A stretch of DNA of 64,000 nt. It comes from Stanieria sp. NIES-3757 (GTDB lineage Bacteria > Cyanobacteriota > Cyanobacteriia > Cyanobacteriales > Xenococcaceae). Every line of letters begins with the position of its first letter. Position 1 is the stretch's first letter. The notes beneath the pieces are model-generated. The model worked only from the letters and a program-made list of their open reading frames with translations. It was not told the origin of the DNA and searched no databases. Positions 9,047 through 17,031 of the stretch are shown here, piece by piece. Position numbers and translations under genes: made by a program. The DNA is taken from contig AP017375.1 in NCBI GenBank assembly GCA_002355455.1, positions 2,914,001 through 2,978,000 of the forward strand, written 5' to 3'.

Positions 9047-10915
9047 CTATTCATTAGGTTTGGAGCATGATTGTTGCCAGTGATTTTGTTTTTCTACTGT
9101 TTGTTGTTCACCAGGAGGAACAGTTCTCTCTGACATAAAGTAAATATCAATGCTGTCTAGTTCTTCTTGTGAATGTTTACTGTTCCAATCACGGCAAAGA
9201 TATTGCCCATAATAAGGATAAAGTTTTTTACCAATATTGCGATTTAAGTTGATAAAATAAGTGCGCCATTGCATATTTTTATATAGCCGATTACGCTGCT
9301 GAATCGTTGGTTTATCCCAATTAATATTGGTATTATCTTGCAAAAGATCGACTTGATTACCATCTTTTGAATTGCCAACTATTACATGCCAACCATCATC
9401 TCTAGGAGGATTAGGAGCAAAAATACTCCAGGATTGATCTAATCTAGTTAATTGACTAAGCCAATCAAGATTTTGCGCAGTTTTACTATTAGTAATGCGT
9501 TTTAATCCTTGACTTAACTTAGTTGGATGTTGATTAAAAATATGACTACTAGCAAAACTTTTAACATTCCAGAAAGTAACTAGACACAATATTAACAAGG
9601 TAAAAAGATTGAAGGTTAAAGAATCGGTAATTTCTAGGGGACGAAATAAAAAAGGTTTGGTAAAGTTGCCAGCAAATTTTCGGTTAGAAGCAATAGTTTC
9701 GTAAACTTTATTACCGATTGCCATCAAAGGCTTTAAGCGTAGAATCGGTGCTACAAACCAAAATACAGGAGAGAGACTAACTATATAAGCAATTGCTTCC
9801 CATTTATAATGTCGAGTTCCTTGCCAATCTTCAACTACCCAAGAATTATATTTCTGCATATCTGCGTAAACAGAAGCATTATCCTGAGCTACTAATAAAG
9901 GAGTGCCTGGTAAGATTAAAAAAGTCCGCAGAAAATGAACTATTTTCTTACAAAAACCACAGTCTTTATCATAGTTAATTGTTAAACCTGCTCTTGCTTT
10001 GCTATAAGTTTTCTTCTCTAACCAATTCCAAATATTACTAGGAATAAAAGCCAGCCATACTGCAATACATAAAATTGGAAAAATTCCAATAGTAAAAGAT
10101 AAACCAAAACTAATATGTAATAAGATAAAAGAAATAATTGCTACACAGCGGAAAAAATTAGTTTGAAAAGGAATAAATAATAATAAAGCTCCCGACCATT
10201 CAAACCACAATGCGCTAAAAGTCATTGTTGGTAATAAAGGTGTTAATTTGAGTAAAAATTGTCCAAAACTAGTACCATATTGGTCAAAATTAAGAGCATA
10301 ATAAACTGCACTACCTTCTTCTGACCATAAATGACTTTGGTGTTTGAACCAAGCCGAAAACATATAGATATAACATAGCTGCAAGATAAAACCTAATGTG
10401 GCACCAGAAACTATTCTTTTCGGTAATGATTTAGTAGAATTATTAAGAGCATTATCTACAGAATAATAAGCTCCTAAAGGCAAAAACATCGACCAAAATA
10501 CGATCGCTCTTAGGGCATCATCACCTGCAAAAATTAAAGCAGGGTTGCGATTATGAAGAGAAATAATCATTGCCCAAGAAGCGATAGTAGCCAACTGGGT
10601 ACGATAACCAATTAATAATAAAAAAGCAAAAAATAAAGCAATAATAAATAAAATTGCTTGAACAAAAGGTTCTCCACTAAGTAAATGAATTGACCAGTAC
10701 CAAGGTTTAAGAAATTCCTCAATCAATGCAATCCTTGGTAATACTCCATAATCACTATAATGAGCTTTAATATCCCCAAATCTAATCACTAAATCAGCAA
10801 TAATTACTGAGGCTAAACCAATCCGAAACAAAGCTAGTGATCGCAAGTCTAAACCAAATATTTCTTCTAGTTTGATTTGAAGTTTTTCTTGAAATTTATT
10901 TTCAGCAATAGCCAT
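9047..10915 (-). CDS. HTTM-domain membrane protein fused to a DCC-type thiol oxidoreductase domain
   Basis: A 622-residue fusion. Residues about 20-300 form an HTTM domain (horizontally transferred transmembrane, related to vitamin K-dependent gamma-carboxylase) with several helices, including FRIGLASVIIADLVIRFGD and ALWFEWSGALLLFIPF. Residues about 310-400 form a DUF393/DCC thioredoxin-like domain starting LTINYDKDCGFCKKIVHFLR, with the CGFC pair at 319 and 322. A further membrane helix (FNLFTLLILCLVTFWNVK) and a 150-residue tail that includes RLDQSWSIFAPNPPRDDGWH follow. HTTM-DCC fusions are known but their reaction is not. It lies 22 bases after the NDH-2 gene. A redox role in the pathway is inferred from that and from the CxxC. 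Confidence 0.8.
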   Translation of the reverse strand: MAIAENKFQEKLQIKLEEIFGLDLRSLALFRIGLASVIIADLVIRFGDIKAHYSDYGVLPRIALIEEFLKPWYWSIHLLSGEPFVQAILFIIALFFAFLLLIGYRTQLATIASWAMIISLHNRNPALIFAGDDALRAIVFWSMFLPLGAYYSVDNALNNSTKSLPKRIVSGATLGFILQLCYIYMFSAWFKHQSHLWSEEGSAVYYALNFDQYGTSFGQFLLKLTPLLPTMTFSALWFEWSGALLLFIPFQTNFFRCVAIISFILLHISFGLSFTIGIFPILCIAVWLAFIPSNIWNWLEKKTYSKARAGLTINYDKDCGFCKKIVHFLRTFLILPGTPLLVAQDNASVYADMQKYNSWVVEDWQGTRHYKWEAIAYIVSLSPVFWFVAPILRLKPLMAIGNKVYETIASNRKFAGNFTKPFLFRPLEITDSLTFNLFTLLILCLVTFWNVKSFASSHIFNQHPTKLSQGLKRITNSKTAQNLDWLSQLTRLDQSWSIFAPNPPRDDGWHVIVGNSKDGNQVDLLQDNTNINWDKPTIQQRNRLYKNMQWRTYFINLNRNIGKKLYPYYGQYLCRDWNSKHSQEELDSIDIYFMSERTVPPGEQQTVEKQNHWQQSCSKPNE

Positions 10916-10937
10916 AATCTTTTTACCCTAATGCAAT

Positions 10938-12155
10938 TTATCTTTTGGTTTCCGAGGGTTGATATTGTTTTGAAAAGTTTCTTTTTTGGCTAAATAATAA
11001 ATTTTTAAATACTTGCCAACGATGACGCAGAGTTGGTAATCTTTGGATATAAATTAGTCTTCTTAATTTTCCTGCTAAAGAACCTGAGAAATTAATACCA
11101 AAACTAGAGATAACTGCCACTTCTTTTCCTAAAGTAAGCATATCGCCTAGATGTAAATAATAAAAACGTTTTAGTCTTTTACCTTCAATAGCTGCTTGTA
11201 AATTTTTTGCTGCATGACTAGCTTGTTGATAAGCAGCTTGTGCTGTAATTGGAACCGATCTAGTTTTACTATTGCGAATATCAGCTACATCTCCTAAAGC
11301 AAAAACTTCGGGATAGTCAATTAATTGTAAAGTAGGGCGAGTTAATAACTGACCAAAACTATTTTGTTGACAACCTAAATCATCAATTAATTGAATTGTT
11401 TCTGTTCCTGCTGTCCATAAAACTAAATCTACGGGATAGCTATTTAATTGCTCATCTTTAATGATAGTTATTTGCTCTGCATCTATTTGTTGAACATTAG
11501 TTTCTAAGTAAAGTTGAATATTTTTAGCTTTAATTGATTTGAGTGCAGTTTTTTGTATTCCTGAACTAAAATTTTTTAAAATTTCCTTTCCTCGGTCGAT
11601 TAACAATACTTGCGCTCTTCCAGATAAGCGATCGCTTATTTTACAAGCTAGTTCAACTCCATTTGCTCCCGCACCAATTACCGCGATTCTAATTTTATTT
11701 CTGCCTGAAGCTTCTAAAATTCTTAATTTTTCATTTAATCTTTGGGCATCTGCTAAAGAACGAAAAGTTAAAGTATGAGTATTTATGCCAGGAATATCTA
11801 ATAATTTATTTTTTCTGCCGATAGATAATACTAAATAATCGTAATTTAATAAGTTGCTTTTTTGTAAGTATACTTGACGATTTTTTAAATCAATCTTGGT
11901 TGCTTGGTCTTGATAGAAATTTATTTTAGTTCCTATTAATAACTTTTGGTATGAAGGAGCAATTTCCCAAGGTTGTAACTCTTCGGTTAAAAGTTCGTAT
12001 AGTAACGGCGTAAATAAAAAATTATCTTTTGGTTCAACTAAATTAATTTCCCAATCACCTGATTTTAACCAAGCAGAATTACTCAAGTATAAGGCAGTAT
12101 AAAGACCACCAAATCCACCTCCTAAAATACAAATTTTAATTCTTTGATTCTTCAT
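10938..12155 (-). CDS. Type II NAD(P)H dehydrogenase (NDH-2, NdbB-like)
   Basis: A 405-residue FAD oxidoreductase. The N-terminal dinucleotide fold is ICILGGGFGGLYTALYLS (GGGFGG at 12-17) and the second, NAD(P)-binding fold is IAVIGAGANGVELA. PEVFALGDVADI is the conserved FAD-contacting segment. NFLFTPLLYELLTEELQPWE matches the cyanobacterial NdbA/NdbB group, where NdbB takes part in phylloquinone synthesis and NDH-2 enzymes reduce quinones at the membrane. It starts 9 bases after the SGNH gene on its 5' side and runs 22 bases before the HTTM-DCC gene, so it is inside the lipid-related operon. That is an unusual location for a respiratory enzyme. Another quinone- or polyprenyl-like acceptor is possible. 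Confidence 0.85.
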   Translation of the reverse strand: MKNQRIKICILGGGFGGLYTALYLSNSAWLKSGDWEINLVEPKDNFLFTPLLYELLTEELQPWEIAPSYQKLLIGTKINFYQDQATKIDLKNRQVYLQKSNLLNYDYLVLSIGRKNKLLDIPGINTHTLTFRSLADAQRLNEKLRILEASGRNKIRIAVIGAGANGVELACKISDRLSGRAQVLLIDRGKEILKNFSSGIQKTALKSIKAKNIQLYLETNVQQIDAEQITIIKDEQLNSYPVDLVLWTAGTETIQLIDDLGCQQNSFGQLLTRPTLQLIDYPEVFALGDVADIRNSKTRSVPITAQAAYQQASHAAKNLQAAIEGKRLKRFYYLHLGDMLTLGKEVAVISSFGINFSGSLAGKLRRLIYIQRLPTLRHRWQVFKNLLFSQKRNFSKQYQPSETKR

Positions 12156-12164
12156 GAATTTGTC

Positions 12165-13151
12165 CTAACTTTTAGGATGAATAATTTTTTGAGTAGAGCG
12201 ATCACGAGGTATTGGAGATTGATTAGCAATTGCTTCAAAAATAGGCTTTAATTGTTGCACTATTTCTTCTGCTCTAACTTCTCTTCCTTTAGGTAATAAA
12301 TGGTAATGAGTATCAGCAAATAAACTAGAATCAGTTTTGATATTTAATGAATTTGGTTCATAGATTACAGGAGCAATTTGGGCTAAAACTTCTGCTGTTT
12401 GATGGACATTTTTGACAGTTTTTGATTCTGTACTGCCATAAATCCAAGGTAAAGATAAGATTAAAGTTCCACCTCTAGCTTCCACCTCTTGACGAAATTG
12501 CGCGATCCTTTCAGTGGCATGAGCAGAAATTGGTTGATTAATAGTTAATTCCCACCAATCTTGTTGTCTTTCCTTTACAACTGTAGGATCTCCGCGATCG
12601 CTGATAGGATCGGAATAATAACCAGTCATTTTACCCAAAGTGAACAATTCTATTCCCGATTTAACTACCCCTCTGAAGCTAGGTAATCCCAGTAGAATAG
12701 TGTCTTGAGCCATTTGTTTAGCAGAAACTCCGCCCAAACCTGGTTTACCAATAGCAATGCCAAACTGTACAGAGCGATCGCCATAACCATCTTCATCAAG
12801 TAACAATAAATATTCTGGAATCAGTAAAACTATATCCCCTGGGCGCACTTGTTCGAGCATACTGGGTAAAATGACATTTAATCCTACCGGGCCATCTAGG
12901 CCCAAATTCACGACAGGAATACCCAAACCTTGCTCAATTACTTGAGAATCAACCGTATAATGCGCTCCCGAACCGCCAGTAATTAACAATCTATGATTTC
13001 CTGGTGTTTTTTCTGCGATCTCTAGTTTTTGTAAATACATTGCTCGCAACCAACTCAATTCACCACCGTAAAAGACGTTGTAAACAAAACCCAACGACCA
13101 AGCAACACCAGCAACAATGAACCAAGGAGCAAGTTTAAATGATTTCCACAT
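12165..13151 (-). CDS. DltD/SGNH-like membrane-anchored protein, partner of the upstream MBOAT
   Basis: A 328-residue protein with one N-terminal membrane helix (FKLAPWFIVAGVAWSLGFVY) and an exported domain. LLITGGSGAHYTVDSQVIE gives a GGSGAH nucleophile-type block I, VVNLGLDGPVGLNVILP a block II/III-like segment and FADTHYHLLPKGRE the D-x-x-H block V. This is the catalytic layout of SGNH hydrolase-like acyl-handling proteins such as DltD and AlgJ. The start overlaps the stop of the MBOAT gene by one base (TAATG), so translation is coupled. It probably hands over or proofreads the acyl group moved by that MBOAT. The precise role is inferred. Confidence 0.7.
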   Translation of the reverse strand: MWKSFKLAPWFIVAGVAWSLGFVYNVFYGGELSWLRAMYLQKLEIAEKTPGNHRLLITGGSGAHYTVDSQVIEQGLGIPVVNLGLDGPVGLNVILPSMLEQVRPGDIVLLIPEYLLLLDEDGYGDRSVQFGIAIGKPGLGGVSAKQMAQDTILLGLPSFRGVVKSGIELFTLGKMTGYYSDPISDRGDPTVVKERQQDWWELTINQPISAHATERIAQFRQEVEARGGTLILSLPWIYGSTESKTVKNVHQTAEVLAQIAPVIYEPNSLNIKTDSSLFADTHYHLLPKGREVRAEEIVQQLKPIFEAIANQSPIPRDRSTQKIIHPKS

Positions 13152-14647
13152 TAGAATTCAAAATAAATAAACTGAGAAGGTATATTAGCAGCCAAAAGAA
13201 TAGTTAAACCTAACAAAGCTGGAGAAATCAAAGGAGAAAGCAACAATTCATATTCAAATCTTTGTTGCCAAATTGCGACGTGTTCTAACAGTAATACTGC
13301 GATCGCTAGAGCTAAAATCAAGATCAAAGCAGTACCTTGATTAAGACTATAGGAACTTAATAACGCTTCTAAATTAGAGAAAGAATAATCCCAAGGAGTG
13401 ATCAAGGTTTTTAATTTCATTAGTAGGCGGTCAATATTGGAGTCCATAAAGAACAAACATCCTAGATTTACCGCAGCAAAAGTCAATCCCCAAGAGATAA
13501 ACTGAGGTTTAGCCACATACTTACCAACTAAACGATGAAAAGGTCTTCCTAAATAACGCAGTAATAGAAGTAACGCGCCGTGATACATTCCCCAGAGAAT
13601 AAAGTTCCAAGCAGCACCATGCCAAAAACCCGATAAGGTAAAAGTAATAAACAAGTAAAAAGCTGCCCATTGTTTATTTCGTCCCATCAGAGGAATAAAC
13701 ACATAGTCTCGAAACCAAGTACTAAGGGTAATATGCCATCTCTGCCAAAACTCATTAATACTTTGAGAAGTGTAAGGTGCCAGAAAATTAACTGTTAATC
13801 TTATACCTAAAATCCTTGCCAAACCTAAAGCCACAAAACTATAACCAGCAAAATCAAAATAGATTCTTAAAGTAAATAAAAAGGCATGAAACCAAACAAA
13901 CCAAGCATTATTTACCCAAGGTTCATCAATGCTAGTTAAATCGATATAAGGAGCAATGTTATCAGCGAGAACAAATTTAAAAAACATTCCCAAAGATAAC
14001 CAGCGAAATCCCTCATAAAAATTTTCTAAAGTAAACTTAAATCTAAAAGCTTCAATCTGAGGAAAAAAGCTAGTTCTTCTTTCAATCGGTCCTGCAACAA
14101 TTTGAGGAAAGAAAGAAACAAAATTAATATAATCGATAAAACTAATTGATTTCTTTTTTCGAGCAGTAAAAGAATCAACTACAAAAGAAACCATTTGAAA
14201 AGTATAAAAAGAAAGCCCTGGAGGAATGTGTTTGGGAACTAAAGAAAAATTATGATCTAAAAATTGAAGAGTAAAAGCTTGTTGCCATTGATTTGGTAAA
14301 TTAATAAATAAACCAATTACATCTTCAACAAAGAATATAAAATATTTAAAATAAGCTAAGATCGCAACATCAAAAATAATAGTTAAAGTGGCAATTAATC
14401 TAGCTTGTTTTCCTTGATGACTGAGCATATACTGAACCATCAAGTAATTAAAAATTATTTCAAAAAAGAAAACAATAAAACTAGAAGTACTGGCATTAAA
14501 AAAAAGGATTAAAGAGACTACCGCTACACCAATACTGTCATATACACCTTGCCAGATATTAAAGGATTTTGCCAAAGAGCGAACCGCAAAAAAAGGAACG
14601 CCAAATAAAAATAAAATCCACCAAAAAGAAAAATCTGAGTAATTCAA
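13151..14647 (-). CDS. MBOAT-family membrane O-acyltransferase (DltB/AlgI-like), copy 1
   Basis: A 498-residue polytopic protein with PPGLSFYTFQMVSFVVDSF, FFPQIVAGPIERRTSFFPQ, DFAGYSFVALGLARILG, NEFWQRWHITLSTWFRDYVF and SGFWHGAAWNFILWGMYHG. The WHGAAW His is the expected catalytic residue. The start is taken as TTG at 14647 because AAGGAGG lies nine bases upstream on the minus strand. It follows the acyl carrier protein gene by 137 bases and overlaps the SGNH gene by one base. Its acyl donor is likely to be the acyl-ACP made by the upstream FAAL, dehydrogenase and carrier, which is the order seen in the Dlt system. That is inference from layout. Confidence 0.9.
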   Translation of the reverse strand: MNYSDFSFWWILFLFGVPFFAVRSLAKSFNIWQGVYDSIGVAVVSLILFFNASTSSFIVFFFEIIFNYLMVQYMLSHQGKQARLIATLTIIFDVAILAYFKYFIFFVEDVIGLFINLPNQWQQAFTLQFLDHNFSLVPKHIPPGLSFYTFQMVSFVVDSFTARKKKSISFIDYINFVSFFPQIVAGPIERRTSFFPQIEAFRFKFTLENFYEGFRWLSLGMFFKFVLADNIAPYIDLTSIDEPWVNNAWFVWFHAFLFTLRIYFDFAGYSFVALGLARILGIRLTVNFLAPYTSQSINEFWQRWHITLSTWFRDYVFIPLMGRNKQWAAFYLFITFTLSGFWHGAAWNFILWGMYHGALLLLLRYLGRPFHRLVGKYVAKPQFISWGLTFAAVNLGCLFFMDSNIDRLLMKLKTLITPWDYSFSNLEALLSSYSLNQGTALILILALAIAVLLLEHVAIWQQRFEYELLLSPLISPALLGLTILLAANIPSQFIYFEF

Positions 14648-14784
14648 TGAATTTTTCCTCCTTTACAGTAGACAGTGACCAGTAAATAGTTAACAATTAA
14701 GCTCAAAATCTACAAATAAAGCAATTTTTATAATAGATAAGTAACTAAAAACTGATAACTGGTAATTGGTCACTGATAACTGCA
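14648..14784. other. Spacer with short repeated CTGATAACT/GTCACTG sequence
   Basis: The 137-base spacer between the carrier-protein and MBOAT genes carries degenerate repeats of the type ACTGATAACTGGTAATTGGTCACTGATAACTG split over 14683-14783 (CTGATAACT appears twice). It is the widest gap in the first half of the block and could hold an internal promoter or a processing site. Confidence 0.4.
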
Positions 14785-15150
14785 TTATGCTCCTTTAATT
14801 CGACTGAATAGACCACCCCAACCCTTGCTAGAGTTAGTAGCTTCTATTCCTGTTTCCTCAAGTTCTTCTAATACATGAGCGTCATCAGCTTTATTATTAA
14901 GATTAGAAAGATCGTAATTTTGAGCTAAAAATTGAGAAGATTTTTCAATGGTGGGATAATCCCAAAATAAAGTAGAAGGTAATTCGACATCTAAAACATC
15001 TTCAATATCACCAACCATGGTGACTGCATCAATTGAATCTAGACCATAACGAGTTAAAGGTTCAGTAATACTAATAGTTGCACTATCTAAAGAAAGTTGT
15101 TCGGCTAATTGTTTAATTAACCAGTTTTGAATCACAACTTGATTAGACAT
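14785..15150 (-). CDS. Stand-alone acyl carrier protein (phosphopantetheine-binding)
   Basis: A 121-residue carrier protein. YGLDSIDAVTMVGDIEDVL holds the attachment serine (Ser39 in GLDSID), followed by LPSTLFWDYPTIEKSSQFLA, the usual helix III/IV region of PKS/FAAL-type carriers. About 35 extra C-terminal residues include acidic and Gly-rich parts. The start at 15150 is chosen because the ATG overlaps the stop of the dehydrogenase gene in the form ATGTCTAA, a typical coupled overlap; a start at 15171 is also open. It most likely receives the fatty acyl group from the FAAL encoded two genes upstream, and passes it to the dehydrogenase and the MBOAT. Confidence 0.9.
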   Translation of the reverse strand: MSNQVVIQNWLIKQLAEQLSLDSATISITEPLTRYGLDSIDAVTMVGDIEDVLDVELPSTLFWDYPTIEKSSQFLAQNYDLSNLNNKADDAHVLEELEETGIEATNSSKGWGGLFSRIKGA

Positions 15151-16954
15151 GGACGAGTTCTGTAATTGCATTAGTTTGATCCTCTTGCTTATTAATTTCA
15201 GATTGAGCTAATTGAATGGGAACAATAGAAAAAAGCTTATTTTCTCGATGTAACCTGACTAATTCTTGGGCAACATTTTCGAGATAAACTTCAGAAATCA
15301 AGTAAGGCATTGGTCGAATTGTACGAAGCAGTCGATGAAGACTGAGTACTAACCATTCTCCCGAAGCAAAGAATTCTCCTAAAAGTTGGCGATTGTAAAT
15401 CCACATATGGAGACAACAAGCTGCTGCATGGAGAGTGCAATACTTTTTGGCTATTTCAAATAATTCGGGAGATTGCTCGTGACCGAACTCGAATTTAGAT
15501 TGAGCAATTAATTCATCATGAACATTTAACTCATCTAAGACCAGTTTGCCCAAATTAATTAATTTTTCTAACGTTTCTTGGTTAACATTCGATTCTTGCC
15601 GTAGATCCTCTAGTTGTTGAAGAGCAATTTCTAATCCCTGCAAAGAATCATCTGCACCACGACTAAATAACTCTAATTTTTCTGGTTCAAAATTAGGTGC
15701 TGGCTGTTGGAGAGAGAAAATTGTAGCTAGACGAGGTTTAATCTCTGCCATTGTTTCAGGTTTGCGCTTCGCCCGATATTTAGTCAACTGACGAAACTGA
15801 AGCATCAGTGCGTGGAGATTAACTACTGTACTGCCATCAAACATACTGATAATGGAATTATCACGCAGCACTTTCTGGAAGATACCGCAATCATGTTCAT
15901 CTCGCATATAGAAACGAGAACCTAAGACAACGTAGACATCATTAACCATTTTTTCTAACTGAGTGGGAACAAAATATTTCACCACTGCCGACCAAACACT
16001 AAACTGTTCGGGAATGACACTAAAACCTCTAGCTGCGCCAATAGTTTCACAATCACAGATTAGAATGTCTAGGAAGGCATCAACTAAAGTTTTACGAGGC
16101 TGAGGAAGAGCGAAAACAGTTTTGTTGTAAACTACACGCTTGAGCGCAAAATTTAAAGTAGTTCTTAAGGCTGTATCGGCTGCACCTTGAGCAAAAGCTG
16201 CACAAAGAGTACGAGTGATTTGGAAGCCTTTTAATCCTATTTCTAAGCCATCTCCTTCTTGACGGAGTAGCATTGAGTCAGGAACAAAACAGTTGTTAAA
16301 ACCAATGCCACTCATATCAGAACCACGAATACCGTGGGTGAGAATTTTTGGTAGATTGTAATATTCGGAATTAGAAATTTCTCGTTTATCTATCATAAAC
16401 AGAGATAAACCTTTAGCTCCTCCTTCTGCGTCAGTTCTGGCTAATACAAAAGTTACTCCTGAACGAGTGGCACGGTTAATCGGCCATTTTTCTCCATTGA
16501 GGAGATATCCCCCTGGGACTTTGGTAGCAGTTAAACCACCATTAACTAAATCACTACCATGTTCTCTTTCGGAATAGCCAAGACACATCGTGCCGTGTTC
16601 TTCAATCATGAACTGGGCTAATTTTTGCTTTTGTTCTTCTGTACCAGCCATCCAACACAAGAATGACCAAAACATAGTTGTAAAGGCAATTCCAGTAGTT
16701 TGATCGCGACGAGATAAAACCCTGACTAAAGCAAGAAATTCTTCAAAATTAGTAAACTTACCGCCACAATCAACAGGTACATAGTAATCTTGCAGATGCC
16801 AATTATAGAGCCAGTTTAATTCAGCTTCGGGAAAGGCTTCTTCCTCGTCTAATTCAATTACTTTTTTGAAAGATAAAGTGCTTTCTAGATGGTTAGGATC
16901 TCCTAAATCTTGTTCTAATAATTGGGCAACTCGATACTGTATTAATGGATGCAT
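15143..16954 (-). CDS. Acyl-CoA dehydrogenase-family flavoprotein, probably acting on acyl-ACP
   Basis: A 603-residue protein, larger than the usual 380-400 residues because of a C-terminal extension of about 200 residues. The core has MCLGYSEREHGSDLVNGGLT (substrate/FAD loop), GGYLLNGEKWPINRATRSGV, and GLEIGLKGFQITRTLCAAFA, then VVLGSRFYMRDEHDCGIFQK and MFDGSTVVNLHALMLQFRQL in the position of the catalytic/FAD-binding C-terminal helices. The family introduces a trans-2,3 double bond using FAD. The gene has a good GGAG site before its ATG and is coupled to the ACP gene by an 8-base overlap, which suggests the substrate is carried on that ACP. The product would then be a 2,3-unsaturated acyl chain. 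Confidence 0.85.
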   Translation of the reverse strand: MHPLIQYRVAQLLEQDLGDPNHLESTLSFKKVIELDEEEAFPEAELNWLYNWHLQDYYVPVDCGGKFTNFEEFLALVRVLSRRDQTTGIAFTTMFWSFLCWMAGTEEQKQKLAQFMIEEHGTMCLGYSEREHGSDLVNGGLTATKVPGGYLLNGEKWPINRATRSGVTFVLARTDAEGGAKGLSLFMIDKREISNSEYYNLPKILTHGIRGSDMSGIGFNNCFVPDSMLLRQEGDGLEIGLKGFQITRTLCAAFAQGAADTALRTTLNFALKRVVYNKTVFALPQPRKTLVDAFLDILICDCETIGAARGFSVIPEQFSVWSAVVKYFVPTQLEKMVNDVYVVLGSRFYMRDEHDCGIFQKVLRDNSIISMFDGSTVVNLHALMLQFRQLTKYRAKRKPETMAEIKPRLATIFSLQQPAPNFEPEKLELFSRGADDSLQGLEIALQQLEDLRQESNVNQETLEKLINLGKLVLDELNVHDELIAQSKFEFGHEQSPELFEIAKKYCTLHAAACCLHMWIYNRQLLGEFFASGEWLVLSLHRLLRTIRPMPYLISEVYLENVAQELVRLHRENKLFSIVPIQLAQSEINKQEDQTNAITELVHV

Positions 16955-17031
16955 AATTATTCTCCTAAACCTTTAGTTGTTTAAGGTTAAGTATCAATTA
17001 ATTAAAATTCTTGATAATTTAATTAGAGCGG

